From: Ancylomarina sp. DW003
GTDB taxonomy: Bacteria; Bacteroidota; Bacteroidia; Bacteroidales; Marinifilaceae
Length of the DNA: 64,000 bases
Assembly (NCBI RefSeq): GCF_029029505.1
Contig: NZ_JAKJSD010000001.1
Span: forward strand, 124,001-188,000
Reading direction: 5' to 3'
Shown: positions 20,901 through 26,159 of the stretch, piece after piece
Position numbering within the stretch: the stretch's first letter is position 1
Layout of the letters: each line of letters begins with the position of its first letter
Made by a program: the position numbers and the translations under genes
Notes under the pieces: model-generated
The model's input: only the letters and a program-made list of their open reading frames with translations
Databases searched by the model: none
What the model was told of the DNA's origin: nothing

Positions 20901-22170
20901 TTGCCAATTCTCCCGAATAGGGTACATCAACCTGATGCATACCTGTTGCAGCAAGAGGAGCAATAAAGTTCATACCAACTGTAGGTCCGATTGTAGATGC
21001 ACTACCTGACATTGTTTGATAGACATAGACATTCTTTTCATCGGTATCAATAAACATAGTAGGTATACCCTTCCCATCCGGATCTGTGTAGAAAGATTCA
21101 GGAATTACAAGGTGTTCACCAGCTGACAATGGACTACTCGGGTTAATTGCGGCACCTGATCCGTTGACATAGACATAAGTATCATCAACAGTGGCAACAA
21201 CAATAGGTCTTTCAGTTCTTCCATCTCCTTGACCTTGCATCACAACATATTGGTCTCTAATTTGATCGTAGGGAACAATCTGATCAATACCCATATCCTG
21301 ACCATCATTAGGTCCGGCAGTCCAGGATCCTGTATTAACAACGATATCTTTATCAGCCAAAATATGAGTACCATTCATATCATTTATCTTATTACCGTCT
21401 ATTTTTGGTAAATCATGATCAATGGCAATCACATAACTTTGACCTTTATTTAATGTAATTTCAGGTAAAGCATTTGAGGCAGGAACATCAAAACTGTAAT
21501 CAGTTGGTACATTGTAATCTGTTAATATTCCCGATTTAAGATCAGAAATATTAACTTTAGTTCCATCTTCTGTTGCCATTACCGAAATAAAATGCGATCG
21601 TCTACTGGTAGCTTTATAAGCATTATCAGTATAAACATGTCCAGAACGAAACTCCTTACCAAGCGCAAAACGACCTTTTGTGGTTAATGAGCCACCTTGT
21701 ACACTACTTACGTGCCTAATATTAACATAAATAGGTTCATCGTAAGATCTAAATTTTAAACCATCTTCCGTCAAAATCTGATTTAATTTATTAGGTCCAA
21801 TCACACCGTATGGAAAATCATATACTGTAGGGCTCGAAATAGTTCCAGTAGCATTATCATTTGTAGTTCTAAATTGATACCTGTAAGGCGCTGACTTAGA
21901 AACTTGAATAGTAATAAAAGCAACATCAGCCCCCCCTTTAAAGATATCTACATCAATTAAGGATTCTGAATTGGTTGTAATTACAGCAACATGTGTCCCA
22001 ATATCACCAGAATTACTTGAACCATCATACAATGGCGGCACATAGTGGATATAATCCAATTGAGCAAAAAGTTTGGGGGCAAATAAACTTAATACAAGAA
22101 CCGTAAAAAGCCTCAATAAAAACGATGAGCACAACATGCCCCGTTTATCATTCACAGTATAATTATCCAT
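8974..22170 (-). CDS. Giant Ig-like repeat protein with T9SS/gliding-motility C-terminal domain
   Basis: A 4398-residue secreted protein, probably a cell-surface adhesin or filament exported by the type IX system; the role is inferred from architecture. A signal peptide ends at FAPKLFAQ. The ATG at 22137 would also give a good signal peptide. Residues about 45-510 resemble the IgGFc-binding-protein N-terminal domain (GTHILADKDIVVNTGS, DQIVPYDQIRDQYVV). Residues about 600-760 look like a jelly-roll binding module. From about 770 to 3900 there are roughly three dozen Ig-like domains with two cysteines and a Y-x-C motif, including three tandem six-domain blocks (residues about 1560-3165). PKD-like domains follow. 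The last 90 residues form a CHU_C/type B sorting domain (PNAFTPLSKNENDRF, YNRWGELLY, PVGAYVWVV). A paralogue lies directly downstream. The T9SS plug gene at 24665-25954 is part of the matching secretion machinery. Confidence 0.9.
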   Translation of the reverse strand: MDNYTVNDKRGMLCSSFLLRLFTVLVLSLFAPKLFAQLDYIHYVPPLYDGSSNSGDIGTHVAVITTNSESLIDVDIFKGGADVAFITIQVSKSAPYRYQFRTTNDNATGTISSPTVYDFPYGVIGPNKLNQILTEDGLKFRSYDEPIYVNIRHVSSVQGGSLTTKGRFALGKEFRSGHVYTDNAYKATSRRSHFISVMATEDGTKVNISDLKSGILTDYNVPTDYSFDVPASNALPEITLNKGQSYVIAIDHDLPKIDGNKINDMNGTHILADKDIVVNTGSWTAGPNDGQDMGIDQIVPYDQIRDQYVVMQGQGDGRTERPIVVATVDDTYVYVNGSGAAINPSSPLSAGEHLVIPESFYTDPDGKGIPTMFIDTDEKNVYVYQTMSGSASTIGPTVGMNFIAPLAATGMHQVDVPYSGELAKKGVTAVVTILAQNGAEINYSVDGGASTLLNESNATSIQGAPEWKSYKILNVDGHLSFQADKAINVAWTVQSGYIGSAGYYSGFSKAIPKITPEVNIETDLDIICESYNDYIEVGFVSTPEPDFYEWYRNEVTEDSLIFESEKLKELAPDVPTKYILKAYYRDPALNINTNANFNSGQVVFTTGFDLSEGNMQDPGTYGISTTPKVENTNFIDVNPEEGREKMLIVYSDGQSKDIYKKEDMPIDRNTNYIISVVGRMAQELKPQLIDVYINEEKIKSNFLLDDVSKWQSVDMLWKSKDNQKATIKLVDANASGVSGVFAIDTVAFAISVEEEGEFNALVVPNYSFTPHAPTHICKEESGDIDISNGDTSWYNYEWKRKDGENYIPVAETNVTGLDSHILGFTNIADNNAGIYQCTITFKEEFQQCGSSVEPAHLEVEVIVDELARIVSLTGEKDICQGESVPLEVNVEGKFSRIAWSVNGVEISEGNVFDFNLDKSNGAGVYTIRCDVENACAPLSQELQIEIFGNPNLTGLQVPTDLCHSDEVTLTALGSFPAGATMEFSWYTDKSILPFSTSSVNTQLITPDITDSYYKVSVSAQYDVGSGLTHTCPGNEKIVNLSATDIYPQVVLTDLVPVTLCEGEAYLYSADLETSGNYYTYLWETPAAVGGNKSNPDLSLTDITTAMAGNYKVTVSNRCGTANSTSVLSVTPKMDARDITIDNVGPYCSGDLVKFTIDADDANHYKAENITIGQEQIIDPILSPFTLTANTANEGIWNITAIGNCGTTYQEPFTIDVLENFSDPSLSDITTCFGEDARFEVQIETIPSGSELTYTWTVPVGSPIVDSGTAILDIIDVQADELGLYSCLIENKCGYSKTVAANLNIQSVTSALKPNPVEVCQGTLNHSFNITYVGTPTFEWRFNNPAGTVIGTLDSYTIPTVELANAGVYYCDITLACGSVLKYQQELIVNDHISISADPASILDICEGEQTELIVNITGTPNSIKWFDNGGTELVAHEGKTRISTGILNSAGILNYKCVLAGDCENPEASFVVTVHDKPSLNPIADINACVGDIPLIMTVVGTDYKDPQWWNSDESVKLEDGLNHTIIGATYPASSGNYIAKISSDYCGEVTTIAKVSVYEPITVLAKSESNPTPCIGEPLSLFVNGDGDGGGLSYRWYKDGLILPVQAVENILDLGVADLTDEATYRCELVSGNGCANVDVIFGVDVREHAKVTLQPLPQTPCDDASAIFTVTGTAEDSPSYQWFSNNVQISDSPDFAGTATGTLTVSNVVGHNADLFHCKVSGDFCEYAESDKVSLDVIQDISITNHPVSQTIDENGSVTFSVVATGGGTITYQWYENGVSMDATPASAQTASLNLSNIPYSYDGNTYYCKVTNSCDFKDSNPATLNVNIDNRITVQAVNAEACEGSSFIFTVDYKATATGCVWEYDDGSGYSDASGIGGVVSGGTSSTLTVTTATTAMETDSWKFRARVQRTGYVDNVSNPVSVKVFEQVVFTDIADATLCPNVGESFNVNITAGTGPFTYEWKRGATNLGSGSSLNLDAVSAIDGAYTVEVSNNVCDPVPDGFNITHHPDLVLTDIAHASPLCIGDDISLSALLTEGPAPGVTYTWTKDGTDLLEPSNTYGKLNVTTGESGIYKVVVADVCNSKTSSVSINVLDAISLAAVSLPVQTICEGEPVDIQVNGTGDNLVYTWYKIDALLGAVVGGVLSNDKDYHLDALTSIGANYYRCVLSSTPNCNTSVQEFTVNVQEDIELDPLAPITICEDLGSSNFTVTVTKGVPVSYQWFDNDVLMPGKTLASLSVDNILLNNGHNYHCVVEGACKDAESNKALFTVDENVSIATQPVSVSVSDLAIDPVYFSVDANGSGLNYQWYKNGVDMVNTPASAQTKTLEVLAADFTSGDSYYCKVNGNCATVDSDPAILTINVTDKITSQPHNVEICEDLSFDFEVKYKIAAAGVWVYDDDNDDVYDPIPGSVGTQAVSDDGTIKTNVLTVLDSDLAMNNWKFKLIIDGGPEESSVARVNVFQKITFATISDVTLCPNTGETFNVNITTGTGPFDYTWTRVASGDNLGDLSSLTLSDVEAVGETYNVNVSNSICPDVDQDFNIAHHPDLVLTDITHANPLCIGGDINLSAVLTEGPAPEVSYAWTKDGGAIGIDDPTYSDLSVNTTESGIYKVVVADVCTSKTSSVSINVLDAISLAAVSPASQTICEGESVDLQVNGTGEDLVYNWYKIDALGGSTVSGVLSTDKDYHIASLTTTGANYYRCVLSSTPDCTRPDQDFTVTVQEDVSVSDPASITLCENGSTSSFVVTASGEGPLTYQWYNNTGLMAGKTGTSIDVDNIITNSGQNYYCIVSGACKSDESDKALFTVNENVTITNHPDNITIDERGDATFTVDATGTGLTYQWYENGVSMGSTPVSAQTKTLTLTSVPFANNGYTYKCVVTGTCLDDESDPAAVTVIKENRILVHAESTEVCEGNPFTFRVDYKNTTDDCVWEYDDDNDGIYNAIGGLGTIDNSAPSYSELTITTATNVMNSWEFRAVVKRTNYENNVSNDVSVRVDIPATFDPIASEVLCNGDGASFIVDNLSGSIPNTYQWTEGVRNLGTNSSLNLIAADATDGTYSIGVTAGVCPATVNTFSISHHDDLVLDDLIHATELCPTDDISLNAVLSSGPAIAATYSWTKDDVDLVEATATYSKSNVTDTESGLYKVTVEDHCMTQSKSINIDILDELVATGVWTNQSLCVGDELLLEAKVTGDNPTYSWTVPVGVTNPGNVVSIKVDAVTGVNEGTYICVVSGSCGTSITYTTNILVNDVPNITAGIEGLGAVCVNEPLSLGPIAYDATRGESIIWKFNNLVKSGETNPNLDLANADLIEEGNYRVEVTNACGTDFSIGFQDVQPIPTLDAIDNQIACQGEDVIFRAVTTGEDLTYRWFLDGAPQAAFDDIAELEIANVLSGSLFTSRVYDVECRVSSCGTNLSELASVTVNPNTILNKSLKGEVVYVGTDHEFDLDVTGGNLVFEWTHIKTDGTSVPLGETTKTLTLNNLSLANAGEYTCKITGDCGVRFTSGYLTVKDPLKVVEGLNTLANIEKCFGEPLNLNISVEGEIFSIDWYKGTTALGHHELNYSIPALDISDAGLYRCEIVGEGASSSQSVNVIVYKTTVLNADLVDETLCENENLSWTPDVTGSELIYDWKYGGATVSTDATLRISTLPLAASGTYSVDITGKCGSVSTEADLSVNELPRFDSKSNDLEKCENDAEAIFTVSYTGDNLVYQWQKDGVDLAGANSPELKLLNLRTTDAGVYKCVVSSTCGVAPGDHVMNLIVIPQLKILSESPGMEICDGENAQFIIDVEGTDEVFQWQKDGVAISGENAPQLTINPASLVEDGYYSCEVSDKCTAKRYSNSKRLKVNSLPNSEIFGRMTLCVLEDRVAYNTSIQPDINYGWLVDGGAFTTPAEDVVKTKITWGDVDLNGKVKLKILNESTGCYSEIDSLVTLHALPDVTLSTLESRGICEPEFDLGGGLPEGGIYWVNGVAQNTFDPAQGNGEYQVRYSYTDDLGCSNSTSETTMTIDSLPVVKLIEDIVVGSCGSTLLSANTEENNIRWAPSRFLDDPNSETPTFTAGETTLYVATVVDKNGCVGNDIVNVTVAPLPLITTINDTIIGECKEIELTTHISGDIEEINWSNADDLDNPTNSNPKLIKRKVGVNDYQINVTDKYGCIGSESIRVEVLPNPEIGESQFICEGESIVIDTKDLSNPIWTDGYTAWERVIDKPGEYELTVEQHDCELKQRIVMNPLPEFKLDNTIQPGIVIFEGQTIVLDPDLNPDYGPYVYDWSDGSVLPQLEVSETNTYKLKVVDNIGCVATDSVDVVVKPIGIESPNAFTPLSKNENDRFYLKDINITDKFEMYIYNRWGELLYKTNEAGYANGWDGTYKGEDCPVGAYVWVVMLDGKVKEKGNVILVR
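12676..14274 (-). repeat. Tandem six-Ig-domain block, copy 3 of 3
   Basis: A 1599-nt (533-codon) in-frame unit running from LDAISLAAV to just before DELVATG. It includes HHDDLVLDDL. Its last domains are more diverged from copies 1 and 2. A domain with a WEYDDDNDGIYN loop lies in this copy. Confidence 0.8.
14275..15882 (-). repeat. Tandem six-Ig-domain block, copy 2 of 3
   Basis: A 1608-nt (536-codon) in-frame unit beginning at DAISLAAVSLP. Over 120 nt at the boundary, compared by eye, it is about 80% identical to the equivalent DNA of copy 3. That indicates tandem duplication rather than independent domain gain. It carries HHPDLVLTDI and a VYDDDNDDVYD loop. Confidence 0.8.
15883..17493 (-). 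repeat. Tandem six-Ig-domain block, copy 1 of 3
   Basis: A 1611-nt (537-codon) in-frame unit beginning at EPITVLAKS. Its third to sixth domains match copies 2 and 3 closely (HHPDLVLTDIAHAS). Its first two domains are more diverged and closer to the single copy in the neighbouring giant gene. Confidence 0.75.
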
Positions 22171-22388
22171 ATCTAGGTAGAGATGAGGTTAAAATTACTA
22201 TTATTTATAATAAGTGGGGTGAAACAATAAATTTCGAAACAACCCAATTTATGTTAATACAAGGTATTCAAAAAAAACAGCAATAGCCTAATTTCTTACA
22301 CAAAACGCAACTTCACAATGACCAACATGTCAAATTCATAGACTAGACAATGTTTACAAATATACACAATTTATGGCTGATATAAACT

Positions 22389-22423
22389 AAAAAAAAGAGA
22401 CATCCCACAATAGGATGTCTCTT
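22389..22423 (-). terminator. Terminator of the Xaa-Pro aminopeptidase gene
   Basis: A perfect 11-bp stem (AAGAGACATCC / GGATGTCTCTT) with a 7-nt loop, followed on the minus strand by a U-run. It begins 25 nt after the stop codon. Confidence 0.88.
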
Positions 22424-22447
22424 AAAAACTTTATTTTGATAATTATA

Positions 22448-23836
22448 CTATGAAAGCACAGTGTTTTCAACCTCTTCAACAGTGATTGGAATTCTCTTAC
22501 CTATTAACTGACAACCCGTTTCAGTTACTAATAAGTCATCTTCAAGGCGAATTCCTCCAAAATCACGGTATTCATTTACTTTATCGTAGTTGATGAAATC
22601 TAAATACTGCTTTTCGTTTTGGAATTTATCAATTAGGGCAGGAATAAAATAGATACCAGGCTCATTGGTAATAACAAAACCAGGTTTCAATTCTTTTCCT
22701 AAACGCAAATAAGCAGTTCCAAATTGGCTGGCACGCTGAATCTTTTCATCATACCCAACGTAGTCTTCACCAAGGTCCTCCATATCATGAACGTCAAGTC
22801 CCATCATATGACCTAGACCGTGTGGCATAAATAAAGTATGAGCTCCAGCTGCAACAGCCGAATCAGCATCGCCTTTCATCAATCCAAGCTCAATCAAACC
22901 TGAAGCAATCACCTTACACACTTCTAAATGAATAGAACGGTAATCAACTCCTGGACGGATTAACTCTGTTCCTTTATCAATAGCAGCTAATACAATCTCA
23001 TATATTTCCCTTTGCTTTTGAGTAAACTTACCGCCCACTGGAATGGTACGTGTGTTATCTGAAGCGTAATGTGTATCCGTTTCGGCACCACAATCAACAA
23101 GCAACAAATCTCCTTTCTTAAGCAAGTTACCATGCTCATGGTTATGAAGCGTTTCACCACGCTTAGAAACAATTGCAGGGAAAGACAACATTCCACCAGC
23201 ACGAAGGCTAATAGCCTCAACTTCTCCAGCAACTTCTCTTTCGTAAACACCATCCTGCGCCATTTTCATAGCAGCAACATGCATTTGATATCCAGTTTCA
23301 GCAGCACGCTCAAGCTCTACAATCTCACAAGGCTCTTTAATCTCACGCAAAGCAACAATAGCCTTAATCAATTCTTCTGAAATATTCGCTTTAATATCAG
23401 CTGGTTTAACACCAACTAAATCTTCTAATAAAATTTTATTCTCAGCACGATAAACAGGCAAAAAGTGGATCTTACGACCAGCGGCCATTGAATCGGCAAT
23501 AAACTTGTTTAAATCAGAAAAAGGAGCAGTCGCATCAATACCAACCTGCGCTGATTGATCCTTAACCGAAGGCTGAGGCCCCATCCAGATAATATCATCG
23601 ATATCTACATCGTTTCCAAAAATATAGTCCTTGTTATTGTCGATATCACAAACACCCGCAAATCCAGGATGATCTAAACCGAAAAAATACAGAAAGTTAC
23701 TATCCTGGCGATAGTGGTAGATATTATGAGGGCAATTCATTGGTGCATCTGGGTTACCAAGGAATAATGCTATTCCATCTGACATGGATTGACGCAATTT
23801 TTCACGTCGGTTAATATAAACGTCTTTTGAAAACAT
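22448..23836 (-). CDS. pepP: Xaa-Pro aminopeptidase (aminopeptidase P, M24B)
   Basis: A dinuclear-metal cytoplasmic peptidase that removes the N-terminal residue before proline. It has 462 residues from the ATG at 23836. The frame is open to an ATG at 23899, but the extra 21 residues are not family-like, so MFSKDVYINRR is preferred. Residues 1-150 are the aminopeptidase P N-terminal domain (RREKLRQSM, NFLYFFGL); residues about 175-450 are the M24 pita-bread fold. The metal ligands are visible: Asp in LLLVDCGAE and SDNTRT, His in PHGLGHMMGLDVHD, Glu in TNEPGIYF and GGIRLEDD. It is followed by its own terminator and preceded by an Lrp-type regulator on the same strand, which has a terminator between them, so it is probably transcribed alone. 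Confidence 0.93.
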   Translation of the reverse strand: MFSKDVYINRREKLRQSMSDGIALFLGNPDAPMNCPHNIYHYRQDSNFLYFFGLDHPGFAGVCDIDNNKDYIFGNDVDIDDIIWMGPQPSVKDQSAQVGIDATAPFSDLNKFIADSMAAGRKIHFLPVYRAENKILLEDLVGVKPADIKANISEELIKAIVALREIKEPCEIVELERAAETGYQMHVAAMKMAQDGVYEREVAGEVEAISLRAGGMLSFPAIVSKRGETLHNHEHGNLLKKGDLLLVDCGAETDTHYASDNTRTIPVGGKFTQKQREIYEIVLAAIDKGTELIRPGVDYRSIHLEVCKVIASGLIELGLMKGDADSAVAAGAHTLFMPHGLGHMMGLDVHDMEDLGEDYVGYDEKIQRASQFGTAYLRLGKELKPGFVITNEPGIYFIPALIDKFQNEKQYLDFINYDKVNEYRDFGGIRLEDDLLVTETGCQLIGKRIPITVEEVENTVLS

Positions 23837-23981
23837 GATATGTTGTTTAATGGTGTAATAATTAAAATATCTTAACAGATTCACTATCTCATTAATCAAC
23901 GAGAATCTTTTCCGTCAAAACAGACGAAAGATAAAAATTAACTTCGAATAATCCCTATTAAAAAATCTTAATAGAGCGCAC

Positions 23982-24011
23982 AAAAAAAGGCCTTCTAATT
24001 ATAGAAAGCCT
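23982..24011 (-). terminator. Terminator of the Lrp/AsnC gene
   Basis: A minus-strand stem AGGCTTTCT / AGAAGGCCT (one G-U pair) with a 6-nt loop, followed by seven U residues. It lies 27 nt after the stop codon. Confidence 0.85.
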
Positions 24012-24037
24012 ATTTGACTATATTTTCAATTCAAAGT

Positions 24038-24499
24038 CTACTTTTGTACAGGAACATCTCGATCAATAAGCTGATCTAATGAAATAAATGTTTCTGTTTT
24101 TGAAACACCTGGCACATTCTGAAGAGTATTGATTAACACATCCATCAAATGCTGATTATCACGACAAAGCATTTTTACAAGAAATGTGAAATTCCCAGTG
24201 GTAAAATGGCATTCAATAATTTCAGGAATAGCTTCAATTCGCCCTACAACTTGCTTGTATTGATGCGCATGATCAAGAAAAATACCTACATAAGCGCAAA
24301 CCTCATAACCTAATGCTCTTGGTTTCACAATAAACCTCGATCCATCAATTACTCCTGCATCTTCAAGTTTTTTCACTCTCTGATGGATAGCAGCTCCGGA
24401 AATACCACATTCACGCGCAATCTCCAAAAATGGAATACGTGCATTCTTTATTAGATATGATAATATCTTCTGATCAACATCATCTATTTGAAACTTCAT
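24038..24499 (-). CDS. Lrp/AsnC family transcriptional regulator
   Basis: A 153-residue protein of the usual family length. Residues 5-55 form the winged helix-turn-helix (DVDQKILSYLIKNARIPFLE, GISGAAIHQRVKKLEDAGVI). Residues 65-145 form the RAM ligand-binding/oligomerisation domain (VCAYVGIFLDHAHQY, ECHFTTGNFTFLVKMLC). Such proteins respond to amino acids or related metabolites and bind DNA as dimers to hexadecamers. The ligand cannot be read from sequence. It ends in its own terminator. Upstream, a minus-strand TAATTTTG (24567-24574) is a possible -7 element without a convincing -33 partner. The neighbouring peptidase and T9SS plug genes are possible but unproven targets. Confidence 0.92.
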   Translation of the reverse strand: MKFQIDDVDQKILSYLIKNARIPFLEIARECGISGAAIHQRVKKLEDAGVIDGSRFIVKPRALGYEVCAYVGIFLDHAHQYKQVVGRIEAIPEIIECHFTTGNFTFLVKMLCRDNQHLMDVLINTLQNVPGVSKTETFISLDQLIDRDVPVQK

Positions 24500-24664
24500 C
24501 CTATTTTCTTTTGTTCAGAGACCAATATCACATTAGCCCCGCAATTACAATCTATTACTTTAAAAACAAAATTAGTAATAATTCATAAGCGAAATACGAG
24601 CTAAATTTGATTTAATGAAATTTAGAACGAATACAGGGAAGCTATCATCTATTCCAAACGAAAT

Positions 24665-25954
24665 TTAGAAATTCTTTGTCGAATTCAAAGTTTTAAAACC
24701 AATCAGACGATCATAATTTTTCTCTATATCATGATAATACACGTAAATCATATAGTTATTTTCAGTTTGCCAGTGACTTCCTTCAATATAATTGATATTC
24801 GGATCATCCTCTCCATTTTCCTTTAGGGCATAAACGTAATTGTAATACCCTTGCTTTAAGTAGATACTCTTCTGATAAGCTCCAAGTTCATAATTATAAA
24901 TCATCTTGTTCTTATCATTACACTCCCAATTATTAAAGCCTCCGTAAACATACATATCTCCATGTTTCAATTCATTGTCTGATGGCAAAGTGAAAACAAC
25001 ATGAGCATAATCGGCTTCAGTTGTCGGCTCTTTTCTTTCATCAACTGACACAACTGAGATACCATTATTATCTCTTCTAAAAATATATGGACTAAAATGG
25101 CGATTTTTACCTGGACTTAGATTAACGATCGTTTCATCATCAATGTTTTCTATTGATTGAATATAGATCGACTGATAGCGAAAATTCTTCAAATCAAAAT
25201 AATGAAATTCATTGTTTCCTGGAAAGACATACTCCATATTATTATCGAATACCAATTCATCTTTTCTAATAAAAACAGGTTTCACTTTCATTTCGCTTCC
25301 GTCTGACCTATCGTTCTGTCGAAGAATTACCGTGAGATCAGAATGAGGGTTATCGATTAAAAATCCAGGATGAAGAATACTAAACATTACCTCCTGGTGT
25401 GTTTTACGTCTCTCCATATCAATAGGATGCTTCACCTTTCCTTTAAATTGGACCTTCGAATCTAGAATCATAAATCGCTGTCGAAACACAACATTTTCAG
25501 TATCGAAATCTTGATAGACTTCGAGTATATAATTACCAGAAAGTTTCAATTTCACATCTTCATTAGGCAACAACAACGAGTAGTGGACGTAATCAACATT
25601 TGTATTAAAAGAAAACTCATAATCTTGAATCTGATTTTCCGAAAATCCATTTAGAAAATCAAATTCACTCAATTCTGATGATTTCCAATCCGAATCACAA
25701 TGAATAATACGATAAGAATAATCCTGAATCTCCTTCCCCAGCTCATCGAATGAAAATTGAAGTTGATTCTGACTATTCAATTCAATTATAGGAGGAGTCA
25801 ATTCCCATCCCAAAGGAAAACACTGAACAGTATGAATACTAACTTTTTTTATTTCGTTCTTATAAACGTCTAATTCGCCAGAGGCAAAAGCGCTTAAGCA
25901 ATAAGAGATACAGAGGTATGAAATAAAAAAAACTCTAAAGTGAAACTTATACAT
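24665..25954 (-). CDS. Type IX secretion system plug protein (DUF5103)
   Basis: A 429-residue protein with a signal peptide (residues 1-25, ending SAFAS). It matches the DUF5103 family, first characterised as the periplasmic plug that closes the SprA translocon of the type IX secretion system. Recognisable features are QCFPLGWELTPPIIEL near the mature start, the YRIIHCDSDW motif, two beta-rich domains, and a late YVYGGFNNWE segment typical of the family. It is divergent from nqrA with 205 nt between them and about 2.5 kb from the giant T9SS substrates. Its own terminator is not obvious. Assignment is by family resemblance; whether it acts on the giant proteins is inference. Confidence 0.82.
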   Translation of the reverse strand: MYKFHFRVFFISYLCISYCLSAFASGELDVYKNEIKKVSIHTVQCFPLGWELTPPIIELNSQNQLQFSFDELGKEIQDYSYRIIHCDSDWKSSELSEFDFLNGFSENQIQDYEFSFNTNVDYVHYSLLLPNEDVKLKLSGNYILEVYQDFDTENVVFRQRFMILDSKVQFKGKVKHPIDMERRKTHQEVMFSILHPGFLIDNPHSDLTVILRQNDRSDGSEMKVKPVFIRKDELVFDNNMEYVFPGNNEFHYFDLKNFRYQSIYIQSIENIDDETIVNLSPGKNRHFSPYIFRRDNNGISVVSVDERKEPTTEADYAHVVFTLPSDNELKHGDMYVYGGFNNWECNDKNKMIYNYELGAYQKSIYLKQGYYNYVYALKENGEDDPNINYIEGSHWQTENNYMIYVYYHDIEKNYDRLIGFKTLNSTKNF

Positions 25955-26119
25955 TTGGATATCTATATATGATGTTTATAAATTGCAAGAATTACTACAA
26001 ATATATAAAATTGCTTTATATCTTTGTTTTCGATTTTCCAAGACAATCTATCTGGTTTCTTATAAGTTCTATAACAGGATTTAGTTACCATTCTCATAAT
26101 AGAAACGATCTTGGATTTA

Positions 26120-26141
26120 ATTAATTTTGAAACAAATTAAT
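26120..26141. promoter_or_regulatory. Inverted repeat in the nqrA leader
   Basis: ATTAATTT-N6-AAATTAAT is a perfect 8-bp inverted repeat ending 18 nt before the nqrA ATG. It overlaps a TAATTTTG that resembles a -7 element. It could be an operator or a leader hairpin, or chance in AT-rich DNA. Another TAnnTTTG match (TATCTTTG) lies at 26019-26026. No proper -33 element accompanies either. Confidence 0.25.
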
Positions 26142-26159
26142 CATATCAAATAGTTTAAC

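Noticed and set aside
24601-24625. Perfect inverted repeat CTAAATTT / AAATTTAG after the T9SS plug gene
   Set aside because: It has no U-run on the minus strand and is pure A/T apart from the end bases, so it is not convincing as a terminator.
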